Source: Dielma fastidiosa (GTDB lineage: Bacteria > Bacillota_I > Bacilli_A > Erysipelotrichales > Erysipelotrichaceae). From it: a stretch of 34,746 bases of DNA. Both the position numbers and the translations under genes were made by a program. Of the stretch, positions 18,657 through 25,711 are shown in pieces (position 1 is the stretch's first letter; each line of letters opens with the position of its first letter). The notes under the pieces were generated by a model. The model was not told where the DNA came from and did not search any database. It saw only the letters and a list, made by a program, of their open reading frames with translations. Location of the stretch: positions 301,121 to 335,866 of the forward strand of contig NZ_HE578928.1 in NCBI RefSeq assembly GCF_000313565.1. Reading direction: 5' to 3'.

Positions 18657-19478
18657 CTAAATACCAAACACAAAACAAACCGCAATACAGATTACCAACG
18701 TGCCAATCAAAATCCACGTTGTCTTAACCTTCTTGCCAAGCAGCCAGTACATCAAGCCAAATAACGCCAGCTGTGTCAGACAAGGCATAATCATATCAAG
18801 ATAATTAGATAATGGCTCCGCAAACTCCCCAGAACCAATCATAATCGGCAGATCAAGCCAAATATAACTCGCAACCATGCCGCCTATTGCCATCAAGCCT
18901 ACAATGCCAGCCACATAAGTAACCTTTTCCATAATGCCGTTCTTTTCAGCACCGGTAATAAAAGCCGCACCCTTTTCATAACCAAACTTAAGCCCGTAAT
19001 AGCGAATGATAAAACCAGGTACATTATAAATCAACAGAAACAGAATCGGTCCCAGCACATTCCCCTGAGATGCAAATCCCATTGCGATACCCGTCGCAAT
19101 AATTCTCAGTGTACCAGCAATCATTGAATCACCAATACCGGCCAGCGGACCCATCAATGAAGTTTTTACCGCCGCAATCGTATCATCATCAAAATCTGGA
19201 TTATTCGCGTTTTCTTCTTCCATGGCGGCATTAATGCCCATCAGCAGTGTTGAAACCTGCGGTGTAATCGCCATAAAATCAAGACCTCTCGCATACGCCC
19301 GCTGCTGCTTCTCACTGCCTTTATCGTGAAGCTTATTAATAACCGGTGTCATCGCATAAGAATAACCTAAATTCTGCTGCCGCTCATAGTTCCACGAAAC
19401 ATCTAACTGACATGACCGCCAGAATATCTGATTCAATTCCTTCTTCGTCAGCTTTTTATCCTTAGAATTCGTTGTCAT
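18657..19478 (-). CDS. PTS mannose/fructose/sorbose-family EIID subunit
   Basis: This 273-residue protein is the IID half of a mannose-family PTS permease, which with IIC forms the membrane channel for the sugar. The N-terminal KKELNQIFWRSCQLDVSWNYERQQNLGYSYAMTPVI segment, the ARGLDFMAITPQVSTLLMGINAAMEEE core, and SLMGPLAGIGDSMIAGTLR are all hallmarks of IID. Hydrophobic segments follow in the second half, ending in a C-terminal membrane helix. Length is normal for the family. Its start overlaps the end of the IIC gene by 17 bases, and the operon terminator follows directly. Sugar specificity cannot be read from the sequence. Confidence 0.95.
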   Translation of the reverse strand: MTTNSKDKKLTKKELNQIFWRSCQLDVSWNYERQQNLGYSYAMTPVINKLHDKGSEKQQRAYARGLDFMAITPQVSTLLMGINAAMEEENANNPDFDDDTIAAVKTSLMGPLAGIGDSMIAGTLRIIATGIAMGFASQGNVLGPILFLLIYNVPGFIIRYYGLKFGYEKGAAFITGAEKNGIMEKVTYVAGIVGLMAIGGMVASYIWLDLPIMIGSGEFAEPLSNYLDMIMPCLTQLALFGLMYWLLGKKVKTTWILIGTLVICIAVCFVFGI

Positions 19479-20226
19479 CTACAGCTACCTCCCTATTTTC
19501 CATTCCATTTGTGTTAAAAATTAAGATGGCGGCAACCACACAAGCGATTGCGGTAACGCCTACGATACTTAAATTGAAATAAGCAACTAATAAGAAACCA
19601 AAGAATAAGAAACAAGCCAGTTTTTTGTTGACAATCATTCGTGCCAGCATCGCAAAACCAATAGCTGGAATAATACCCATTGCATAATTTAAACCGTTGG
19701 TAATAAATACCGGAATTGAATTTACCAAGTTTTCCATAACTGAAGAACCAACATAGAAACCAATAGCCGTTAAGACTGAAAGGATACCAACTTGAATGAT
19801 TATCGCGATATAATGCATACGGTCAATGCCCTTATTATCACATTCGAGTGCATACTTATCAGCCTTAGCAGCCAGCATTGGAACAATAATCATCATCATT
19901 AAATTCCACAGTGACTGCATCAGCATCGATACTGGCACTGCCAATGCTACTGAAGCTGCCACATCAGAACCAGTCACAATTACATAAGCTGTTCCGATAA
20001 TCGATCCGGAAATCATATCCGGCGGATTGCTGGCACCGATTGCCATAGCTCCCAGCCAAACTAACTCAAGCGTAGCACCAACCATGACGCCAGTCTGTAA
20101 ATCACCTAATACAAGACCTACCAAAGTTCCCATTACCATCGGCCGGCAAATCATCGCACTGGCCAGATAACTATTCAAATAACCAAGTACCGCAACTACG
20201 AATATCATCAGCGTTTGTGTCATCAT
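19462..20226 (-). CDS. PTS mannose/fructose/sorbose-family EIIC subunit
   Basis: This 254-residue, very hydrophobic protein is the IIC channel component. The pattern is typical: an N-terminal helix, the ASAMICRPMVMGTLVGLVLGDLQTGVMVGATLELVWLGAMAIGAS block, and NPPDMISGSIIGTAYVIV. AGGAGG lies ten bases upstream of the first of two adjacent ATG codons (20226 and 20223); either may be used. It follows the IIB gene by 14 bases. With IID it forms the sugar translocation unit of this operon. Confidence 0.95.
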   Translation of the reverse strand: MMTQTLMIFVVAVLGYLNSYLASAMICRPMVMGTLVGLVLGDLQTGVMVGATLELVWLGAMAIGASNPPDMISGSIIGTAYVIVTGSDVAASVALAVPVSMLMQSLWNLMMMIIVPMLAAKADKYALECDNKGIDRMHYIAIIIQVGILSVLTAIGFYVGSSVMENLVNSIPVFITNGLNYAMGIIPAIGFAMLARMIVNKKLACFLFFGFLLVAYFNLSIVGVTAIACVVAAILIFNTNGMENREVAVDDNEF

Positions 20227-20240
20227 ATTCTCATTTCCTC

Positions 20241-20711
20241 CTATATAAGTTTCATGACATTTTCTGCAATGTCATCCGGAACCATCTGAACTTCAAGAGA
20301 AAGTCCCATAGCATCCAATTCCTTCAGCATCTGACAATCCTCTTCAGACACAAACATCGCCTTGGAAATTTGTTTTCTTCCTGCCGCAAGCTTTGTGCCG
20401 CCCAGATTGATTTTCTTAATCGAATCGATATGCTTTGCTAGTTCATAAGCATCCTTAATTGATTCACAGATAATAAATAAATTATATTTATCCGTCGCAC
20501 CGCTTTTAATTGCTTTAATTGAATCCTCAATACTCTTAATCACCAGCTTTGTATTATCCGGTTTTGCCATTCGAAGCGCTGACATCCGCAGCTCATCCTT
20601 AGCTACACTGTCATTGGCTATCAATATGCAATCAGTACCAATCATTTTCACCCAAGTAAAGGCTACCTGTCCATGCAGCAGCCGATGATCCACTCTTACC
20701 AGTTTTATCAT
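20241..20711 (-). CDS. PTS mannose/fructose/sorbose-family EIIB subunit
   Basis: This 156-residue cytoplasmic domain protein passes phosphate from IIA to the incoming sugar. The phospho-accepting histidine is His13 in the motif RVDHRLLHGQVAFTW, the defining IIB signature of this family. The rest (KPDNTKLVIKS, LNLGGT-like KINLGGTKLAAGRKQISKAMFVS) also fits. The ATG overlaps the stop of the preceding BtpA-like gene by 4 bases (ATGA), so the two are translationally coupled. That coupling argues that the BtpA-like enzyme works on the transported compound. Confidence 0.95.
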   Translation of the reverse strand: MIKLVRVDHRLLHGQVAFTWVKMIGTDCILIANDSVAKDELRMSALRMAKPDNTKLVIKSIEDSIKAIKSGATDKYNLFIICESIKDAYELAKHIDSIKKINLGGTKLAAGRKQISKAMFVSEEDCQMLKELDAMGLSLEVQMVPDDIAENVMKLI

Positions 20712-21457
20712 ACTTGTTCACCTCTAATGTGCTTAACGGCATCCATCATTTCTTTCACATGATCGGCGGATAATTCGCCGTCATCCTTATAACTATCCTT
20801 GAAGAAGCTGCCTACAATCGCACCATCCGCAATCTTAAATTGTTCCTCTACATTCGCAGGCGTTACACCGGCACCGATAATCAAAGGAAAGTCGCCAAGC
20901 CCCGCTCTGAATTGTCTGATTTTAACCATTGATGTTTCTTGACCTGTCGCATCCTGGGTTACGCATACGGCATCACAGCGTGTCATCGCAATCTTCAAAT
21001 CCTCCTCAACACTATTTTCTGACAGTACCGGCTGATACTTAAATCGCACACCGCCCAATATCATACCCTGATATCTTTCACGAACTAATTGAAAGAAGGC
21101 ACTCAGCGTTTCTTCATCTCTTGGTCTGACATGTCCCACAACAGAATCAAGCTGAACAAAGGATGCATAATACTTCTCTGCCAGCTCAAAGCCCATTTGA
21201 TCCACATTCAGACAATTAACTCCATAAGGAATATCAAGCTTTGCCTGTTCCACATAAGCTAACGCTTTTTCTAAATTATTGTATCGGCCAAAATAATTCT
21301 CTACAATAATCGCATCAACGCCGCCCTTCACATAGATATCTAATTCTCTTTTAAAACGTTCAAATACATCTTCATCATCACTGCCCTTTAAATGAAGCAT
21401 TCCTAAAATCGGTTTTTCATTTTTAAATATTGATAAGAAGCCTTTTTCCTTTTTCAT
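20708..21457 (-). CDS. BtpA/SgcQ family TIM-barrel protein in PTS operon
   Basis: This 249-residue protein matches the BtpA/SgcQ family: NEKPILGMLHLKG at the N-terminus, GGVDAIIVENYFGR, PYGVNCLNVDQM, FVQLDSVVGHVRP, and the C-terminal IGAGVTPANVEEQFKIADGAIVGSFFK, which has the look of a phosphate-binding loop in a (beta/alpha)8 barrel. BtpA was first linked to photosystem I biogenesis in cyanobacteria, and SgcQ is a gene of the uncharacterised E. coli sgc PTS operon; neither has a settled reaction. Placement between IIA and IIB, with a start 9 bases after the IIA stop and a 4-base overlap into IIB, suggests it acts on the phosphorylated sugar. That function is inferred. Confidence 0.9.
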   Translation of the reverse strand: MKKEKGFLSIFKNEKPILGMLHLKGSDDEDVFERFKRELDIYVKGGVDAIIVENYFGRYNNLEKALAYVEQAKLDIPYGVNCLNVDQMGFELAEKYYASFVQLDSVVGHVRPRDEETLSAFFQLVRERYQGMILGGVRFKYQPVLSENSVEEDLKIAMTRCDAVCVTQDATGQETSMVKIRQFRAGLGDFPLIIGAGVTPANVEEQFKIADGAIVGSFFKDSYKDDGELSADHVKEMMDAVKHIRGEQV

Positions 21458-21466
21458 AATTTCCTC

Positions 21467-21886
21467 CTAGAAATCCTCAGCATCCACCGCTAAATCGGAA
21501 GCTGACAATGCTTTGATACCCGATCTTGCATCGAGTACGATTTTTTGAATATCCTCATCACTCAGTTTCTCAGGATATTCCAAACAGATTACCAGCAGCA
21601 TATTGATATTCATCCCAGTAAAGAGTCTGACATTGGGATAAACCAACAAAGCGCTTAATGCACTGCATACACTGGCACCGTACAAATCACTGAGAATCAC
21701 GAACTCCTGTTCAGGTTCTGCCATTATTTCAGCTGTCAATTCTTTGGCGAATGAATCAGCGGTTTGTCCGGGCTTGAGACAATAACACTGAATCTCTGCA
21801 GCCACATTGCCAATAATCATCCGAGCTGTATCCGCGAGTCCTTTTGATAATTCCCCATGTGATGCCAAAATTATTTTCCTTTTCAT
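21467..21886 (-). CDS. PTS mannose/fructose/sorbose-family EIIA subunit
   Basis: This 139-residue protein is the first gene of the PTS operon. It accepts phosphate from HPr on His10 (motif ILASHGELSKGL) and passes it to IIB. LSDLYGASVCSAL is the second family signature. Length and fold pattern match stand-alone IIA-Man proteins. GGAGG lies just upstream of the ATG. The promoter and repeat-rich operator lie in the 153-base gap shared with the divergent GntR-type regulator. Confidence 0.95.
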   Translation of the reverse strand: MKRKIILASHGELSKGLADTARMIIGNVAAEIQCYCLKPGQTADSFAKELTAEIMAEPEQEFVILSDLYGASVCSALSALLVYPNVRLFTGMNINMLLVICLEYPEKLSDEDIQKIVLDARSGIKALSASDLAVDAEDF

Positions 21887-21900
21887 TTTACCTCCGCAAG

Positions 21901-21939
21901 TTGTATTAACTTGTATTAACTAAATACATCATAATACAA
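21901..21939. promoter_or_regulatory. Repeat operator between PTS operon and GntR regulator
   Basis: Two tandem TTGTATTAAC copies (21901-21910, 21911-21920) face a reverse-complement TAATACAA (21932-21939). The elements overlap and follow the start side of the PTS promoter. Half-sites of the type GTATTAAC suit GntR/HutC-subfamily dimers, and the only such regulator here is the divergent gene at 22040. Confidence 0.55.
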
Positions 21940-21956
21940 TGTACTCAACTTGTCTA
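21928..21956 (-). promoter_or_regulatory. Promoter of the PTS operon
   Basis: On the minus strand TAGACA (21951-21956), a 17-base spacer and TATGAT (21928-21933) stand about 42 bases upstream of the IIA start. The putative operator repeats overlap its -10 and start site, which predicts repression when the sugar signal is absent. Confidence 0.55.
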
Positions 21957-22039
21957 CTCTTTTTGTAAATTTTTTATTTTTTAAGTGCAAAGAGATTATA
22001 AAATGGTAATATATAAGGTAAGTAAGGGGAGGCGCCAAT

Positions 22040-22765
22040 ATGTCAAAGCTTAAACAGCTAAGTGCAGTCACGCTTCAGGAACAGTTATATCTTGAACTGC
22101 TTGAAAGTATTAAAAAAGGTAAATATAAACCAGGCGAGAGAATCCCCGCTGAAATGCAGCTGAGTCAGATGTATGAAGTCAGCCGGGTTACGGTAAGAAA
22201 AGCGCTGGATCAGCTCGTAAAAGATAATATATTGATTAAAAAACATGGCAAGGGTACTTTTGTACGCATACCGGCCCATGTTGAGAATGTCTTTTCAGGC
22301 GGCAGCTTTACCGACACATGTCTGCGAATGAATGCTGTTCCTTCAACAAAAATTATCAGCCGATGTATCCAGCATGTTGACTCAGAAATCGCTGATCTGC
22401 TGTCAAACACAGATAATCAGGCCATTACTATCACTCGTCTGCGTTCAGTTAACGATACACCATGTATTGTGGAGATCGATTATTTCCAAACCAGCTTTGC
22501 GTTTTTGCTTGATGAGGAATTGGAGAATAGTTCAATTCTTCAAAAAATCAGTGAAAAACTTGGTTTGATTCCATCTAAATTTGAAGATCACTTTCAAATT
22601 AAGCGGGCAACAAAAGAATTCTCCAAGCTGCTCCTGCTGCCGACCGCCACACCGATTTTAGAAGTAACGCAGACCGTCTTAACTGAAAATGATGAAGTAA
22701 TCTATATCAATAAGCAATATATCAACAGTGAGAAATATGTCTATGCGGTTAGATCTTCTAAATAA
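22040..22765 (+). CDS. GntR family transcriptional regulator (HutC/UTRA type)
   Basis: This 241-residue protein has a GntR winged helix at about residues 10-75 (PGERIPAEMQLSQMYEVSRVTVRKALDQLVKDNILIKKHGKGTFV, an archetypal signature split over helix-turn-helix and wing) and a UTRA effector domain at about 95-235 (ITRLRSVNDTPCIVEIDYF, ILEVTQTVLTENDEVIYINKQYI). UTRA domains usually bind a sugar phosphate or similar small molecule. The gene is divergent from the PTS operon and almost certainly controls it, sensing the imported substrate. GGGGAGG lies seven bases before the ATG. Confidence 0.95.
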   Translation: MSKLKQLSAVTLQEQLYLELLESIKKGKYKPGERIPAEMQLSQMYEVSRVTVRKALDQLVKDNILIKKHGKGTFVRIPAHVENVFSGGSFTDTCLRMNAVPSTKIISRCIQHVDSEIADLLSNTDNQAITITRLRSVNDTPCIVEIDYFQTSFAFLLDEELENSSILQKISEKLGLIPSKFEDHFQIKRATKEFSKLLLLPTATPILEVTQTVLTENDEVIYINKQYINSEKYVYAVRSSK

Positions 22766-22854
22766 ATCAGACATGTTAACCGCAATATCACGATTAATAA
22801 CAGAAAATTTAATCCAAGTGAAAACAAGAAATTGTAAATGGGAGGCTTTGTAAA

Positions 22855-23313
22855 ATGAAGTTTCAATTACCTTTATTAGCAGTCCAAGATGTTGAACGTT
22901 CTAAAAAATTTTATCAGGATCTTTTTGAGCAAGAAGTTGTTTTAGATTTAGGAAAAAATGTAACTTTTAGCGGTGGATTTGCAATACAAGAGGATTTTGC
23001 ATGGCTTACAGATATTGATCCGGCTTCACTGGTTAAAAAATCGCATAACATGGAGTTATACTTTGAAGTAGAAGATTTCGATGCATTTTTACTTCTTTTG
23101 AACGATCATAAAGATGTTAAACTTGTCCATCCGCCAAAGATTCACGAATGGCAGCAGCGCGTTGTCAGAATTTATGATCCTGATTACCATATGATTGAGA
23201 TAGGTGAATCAATGGAAGTAATAGCGAAGCGTTATTTATCACAAGGATTATCTGCTGAGGAAGTTGCCGAAATCATTCAGCATCCTGTGGAATTTGTACA
23301 GCAATGTCTGTAA
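22855..23313 (+). CDS. VOC superfamily (glyoxalase/bleomycin resistance-like) protein
   Basis: This 152-residue protein starts with the paired beta-alpha-beta pattern of VOC proteins (LPLLAVQDVERSKKFYQDLFEQEVVLDLG). The second half repeats it (MELYFEVEDFDAFLLLL...RVVRIYDPDYHMIEIGE), ending in the glutamate typical of the metal site. A C-terminal helical tail (about 120-152) is an addition seen in some Firmicutes members. The substrate cannot be predicted; lyase, dioxygenase and resistance functions all occur in the fold. GGGAGG nine bases upstream supports the start. It lies 89 bases after gntR in the same direction and may be co-transcribed. Confidence 0.85.
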   Translation: MKFQLPLLAVQDVERSKKFYQDLFEQEVVLDLGKNVTFSGGFAIQEDFAWLTDIDPASLVKKSHNMELYFEVEDFDAFLLLLNDHKDVKLVHPPKIHEWQQRVVRIYDPDYHMIEIGESMEVIAKRYLSQGLSAEEVAEIIQHPVEFVQQCL

Positions 23314-23383
23314 ATAAAAGCTTCATGATGTTTTAGCAATTCTAGTTTACATTTAAGAATCATAAAAATTCGAGGAGGTTATG

Positions 23384-23941
23384 ATGGCAGAATTATTTGA
23401 TGTTTTCCCATATTTAGAAAACGACAGAGTTATAATAAGAAAAATGGAACTGAATGATGTTGCAGCGTTAGCAGAAATAAGCAGCAATGATAATGTATAT
23501 AAGTTTTTGCCCCCCTTTTTATATAAGAAAAGTAATAAAGCCTTAGAAACGGCAATTAAAAATTTGGGTGGCAGAGATTTTGAAAAGAAAAAGCATATAA
23601 TAGCAGGTGTCTATCTAAAAGAGAATCCTAATAGACTTGTAGGTTTAGCAGAAATGTTTGACTACAAAAAAAGAGAAAATAAAATCACCGTTGGCTACCG
23701 TCTGAATGAAGATTATTGGAATAAGAAAATAGCAACAAACGTCTTAAAATTAATGATTGAATATTTAGTAAGTGAAGTTAATATTTCGACAGTACAAGCT
23801 TTTGTCATGCCGGAGAACATATATTCATCAAAAGTATTATTAAATAATGGCTTTGTGAAAGAGGCTTATACTTTGCAAGAAAAGAATTGGGGCGGTCAAG
23901 ATACAGTAACCCTTGATGTATATACATACAAAAAGGATTAG
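23384..23941 (+). CDS. GNAT family N-acetyltransferase (RimJ/RimL type)
   Basis: A protein of about 185 residues shows the RimJ/RimL-like acetyltransferase pattern: an N-terminal ENDRVIIRKMELNDVAAL, a central GLAEMFDYKKRENKITVGYRLNEDYWNKKIATNVLKLMIEYL acetyl-CoA-binding strand-helix, and the late PENIYSSKVLLNNGFVKE motif. The acceptor (a protein N-terminus, drug or metabolite) is unknown. Two in-frame ATGs sit side by side; the second (23384) is preferred because GAGGAGG is then five bases away instead of two. An intrinsic terminator follows. Its DNA is more AT-rich than the neighbouring PTS genes. Confidence 0.88.
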   Translation: MAELFDVFPYLENDRVIIRKMELNDVAALAEISSNDNVYKFLPPFLYKKSNKALETAIKNLGGRDFEKKKHIIAGVYLKENPNRLVGLAEMFDYKKRENKITVGYRLNEDYWNKKIATNVLKLMIEYLVSEVNISTVQAFVMPENIYSSKVLLNNGFVKEAYTLQEKNWGGQDTVTLDVYTYKKD

Positions 23942-23960
23942 ACACCTTTTAGTTTATCAT

Positions 23961-23993
23961 GCAGTTAATTTACAATTGACTGCTTTTCTTTTG
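23961..23993 (+). terminator. Intrinsic terminator after the GNAT gene
   Basis: A 10-bp stem (GCAGTTAATT / AATTGACTGC, one G-T pair) with a three-base loop is followed by TTTTCTTTT. Confidence 0.75.
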
Positions 23994-24048
23994 CATAAAA
24001 CACATAGTTTAATCATCACTTCTCCAAGGTAAAACACATTAAAAATCG

Positions 24049-24074
24049 AAAAAAAAAGTGTGCCTAAGCACACT
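24049..24074 (-). terminator. Intrinsic terminator of the lipoprotein-membrane protein operon
   Basis: On the minus strand AGTGTGC-TTAG-GCACACT is followed by nine T. The stop codon of the small membrane protein gene overlaps the hairpin. Confidence 0.85.
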
Positions 24075-24339
24075 ATAGTATTTCCTCATTCTCATCTTCG
24101 ACAAGAACACTGCATTCATCACAGCTGACATCCTTCATCCTGATTAACTTACTCGACACCAGATTCCCCCATGTCAGGATGGCAGCCAAGCTCAGCCTTA
24201 AAAGACACGCCAATCTCTTATTTCTGGCTCTTTTTCTTGCCGGTATCAGCATATTATCGGCATTAATATATACGCTGATGAATTGCATAATAAACAATAC
24301 AAATAGAAACTTCATCCCTGCATCAGCATATAGTCCCAT
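24073..24339 (-). CDS. Small membrane protein, function unknown
   Basis: This protein of about 88 residues is unrecognised. It has a hydrophobic stretch at about residues 9-25 (MKFLFVLFIMQFISVYI), a basic middle (ARKRARNKR), a second hydrophobic stretch (LACLLRLSLAAILTWGNLV) and an acidic C-terminus with two cysteines (CDEC) and EDENEE. ATG at 24339 has AGGAGG seven bases upstream; an upstream in-frame GTG at 24345 overlaps the ribosome binding site. It follows the lipoprotein gene by 11 bases and ends in the operon terminator, so the two are a unit. The clear ribosome binding site and terminator make it a real gene despite its size. Confidence 0.65.
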   Translation of the reverse strand: MGLYADAGMKFLFVLFIMQFISVYINADNMLIPARKRARNKRLACLLRLSLAAILTWGNLVSSKLIRMKDVSCDECSVLVEDENEEIL

Positions 24340-24350
24340 AAACACCCCTC

Positions 24351-24743
24351 CTATTCTTTATTTAAAAACTCCAGCAGCTCATCTTTACTAATATCAAGTC
24401 GCCCTAGTTCAATCTTAAAGGCTTCATAAATCTGCGTTGCTTTCTCCAAATCCTTTTTTCTGCAGCTGCCCTCATCAACGGCTTCCATCGTCTCCGCCAG
24501 CACTTCACAGCTTTTAACCTTTACAATATCCGAATTGAGATCATAGCTTCCCTTCTTGGAAATTGTGAATACCCCATCATAGGATAATTCATAGGTAACC
24601 CCAACCATTTCTTTAAAATATCCCTGATCATTTAACTTATAAAATTCATGAGCCAGCCGCTCTTCTATACTCATCGGCTTGGCATTAATACATCCGCTCA
24701 TGGATAATAATACCATGCTCACTACCAGCAGCATTCGTTTCAT
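24351..24743 (-). CDS. Putative small lipoprotein
   Basis: This protein of about 130 residues has a lipoprotein signal peptide: MKRMLLVVSMVLLSMSGC, with the modified cysteine at about position 18. The mature part is a charged domain (ERLAHEFYKLNDQGYFKEMVGVTYELSYDGVFTISKKGSYD...) with two further cysteines (KSCEVL, GSCRKK) that could form a disulfide, then a helical tail. I do not recognise the family. ATG 24743 is preferred; the in-frame TTG at 24755 would be one base from the AGGAG. It heads a two-gene operon with the small membrane protein, behind a direct-repeat array typical of a response-regulator site, suggesting an envelope-stress role (inference). Confidence 0.75.
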   Translation of the reverse strand: MKRMLLVVSMVLLSMSGCINAKPMSIEERLAHEFYKLNDQGYFKEMVGVTYELSYDGVFTISKKGSYDLNSDIVKVKSCEVLAETMEAVDEGSCRKKDLEKATQIYEAFKIELGRLDISKDELLEFLNKE

Positions 24744-24773
24744 AGTTCTATCCAAGCTCCTTTGTGTACCTCA

Positions 24774-24779
24774 ATTATA
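24774..24779 (-). promoter_or_regulatory. -10 element of the lipoprotein operon promoter
   Basis: A perfect TATAAT lies 31 bases upstream of the ATG. No -35 match lies at 16-18 bases. Instead the direct-repeat array 24789-24828 covers that position, as in promoters that need an activator. Confidence 0.5.
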
Positions 24780-24788
24780 AGATTGATC

Positions 24789-24828
24789 TATTAAGAACAT
24801 CTTGAGGAACATCTTAAGATTTTCTTAA
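24789..24828 (-). promoter_or_regulatory. Four direct repeats, OmpR/PhoB-type response-regulator site
   Basis: On the minus strand TTAAGA (24823-24828), TTAAGA (24812-24817), TCAAGA (24800-24805) and TTAATA (24789-24794) are spaced 11, 12 and 11 bases apart, all on one DNA face. The first two give NTTAAG-N5-NTTAAG, the form of the streptococcal CiaR box. The array overlaps the -35 position of the lipoprotein promoter. No response regulator is encoded nearby. Confidence 0.6.
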
Positions 24829-24917
24829 TTTATACTTTAAGTGTACACCGAAACATCATACTCTGACCTATCAATTTTGTAAGAAATGGTTTTTACATGG
24901 TAAAAGAATCATAATAC

Positions 24918-25631
24918 TCATTGCATATTGGCTAATCGCTTCAATTCATTTACTTCTTCAGGTGTGCATTCACGCCATTGTCCCACCGCTAATCCCTTTA
25001 TGGTCAGATTAAGGAAACGGATTCTGCGCAATGAACGAACATGATAATTCAAAGCTGAACACATCCTTCGGATTTGACGGTTATAACCCTGTGTCAAAAT
25101 GATTCTGAAATGCCGTGGGCCAGTTTGATGAATTTCACACTTCTTAGTAATAACATAGCTGTTGGTAACTGGGTTATAGATTCGAATCCCAGCTGCCATC
25201 TTTGCCAAAAACTCATCATTGATCCGGCCGTCTACTTCAACCTCATACTCTTTTGTATGCCCGTTTTCTTCTCTTAAGGTCTGATTTACAATATCACCGT
25301 CATTTGTTAGAACAATTAATCCGCTTGAATCCTTATCCAAACGGCCAATTGGGAATAAACGTTCAGGATAGTTGATATAATCAATAATATTCCCTTCGAC
25401 ATGTCTTTCCGTAGTACAGGTAATACCTACCGGTTTATTCAAAAGCAGATAAACATAATCCCTAAGCGGTTCAACTCTTTTGCCATCCACACAGACAACG
25501 TCACCCTCTTCAATCGGGGTGCTGATTAATGCCGGCTGACCATTTACCGTAACGCGTCCGTCTTGGATAAATTGCTCGGCAGCCCGGCGGGAACAAAAAC
25601 CGGTTGAACTGATATATTTATTGATTCTCAT
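24918..25631 (-). CDS. rluF: 23S rRNA pseudouridine synthase, RluF/RsuA family
   Basis: This 237-residue protein converts a uridine in rRNA to pseudouridine. An S4 RNA-binding domain occupies about residues 1-47 (MRINKYISSTGFCSRRAAEQFIQDGRVTVNG, split at the typical SRRxAE motif). The catalytic domain begins at LLLNKPVGITCT; the catalytic Asp is Asp99 in GRLDKDSSGL. The later YNRQIRRMCSALNYHVRSLRRIRFLNL is the usual RsuA-family ending. The short insertions and RRIRFLNL tail fit RluF (23S position 2604 in E. coli) better than RluB or RsuA, but subfamily assignment is by eye. GAGGG six bases upstream supports the start, and it has its own promoter at 25649-25677. Confidence 0.88.
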   Translation of the reverse strand: MRINKYISSTGFCSRRAAEQFIQDGRVTVNGQPALISTPIEEGDVVCVDGKRVEPLRDYVYLLLNKPVGITCTTERHVEGNIIDYINYPERLFPIGRLDKDSSGLIVLTNDGDIVNQTLREENGHTKEYEVEVDGRINDEFLAKMAAGIRIYNPVTNSYVITKKCEIHQTGPRHFRIILTQGYNRQIRRMCSALNYHVRSLRRIRFLNLTIKGLAVGQWRECTPEEVNELKRLANMQ

Positions 25632-25648
25632 ACGTTACCCTCGTCTCT

Positions 25649-25677
25649 ATTATAACCTGAACACTATCTATTTTGAA
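25649..25677 (-). promoter_or_regulatory. Promoter of the pseudouridine synthase gene
   Basis: On the minus strand TTCAAA (25672-25677, 4 of 6), a 17-base spacer and a perfect TATAAT (25649-25654) lie 18-46 bases upstream of the ATG. Confidence 0.55.
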
Positions 25678-25711
25678 ATCAAAAGCCTTCGACAAAACCA
25701 TGCATAAACTT

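Noticed and set aside
22085-22568. Frames opposite or overlapping the GntR gene
   Set aside because: The GntR/UTRA protein explains the region fully; these have no ribosome binding site.
24179-24391. 70-codon plus-strand frame over the small membrane protein
   Set aside because: The minus-strand frame has a strong ribosome binding site, operon spacing and a terminator; the plus-strand frame has none.
24891-24905. TTTTAC-CAT-GTAAAA hairpin after the pseudouridine synthase gene
   Set aside because: The stem is only six AT-rich pairs with no T-run, too weak to call a terminator.
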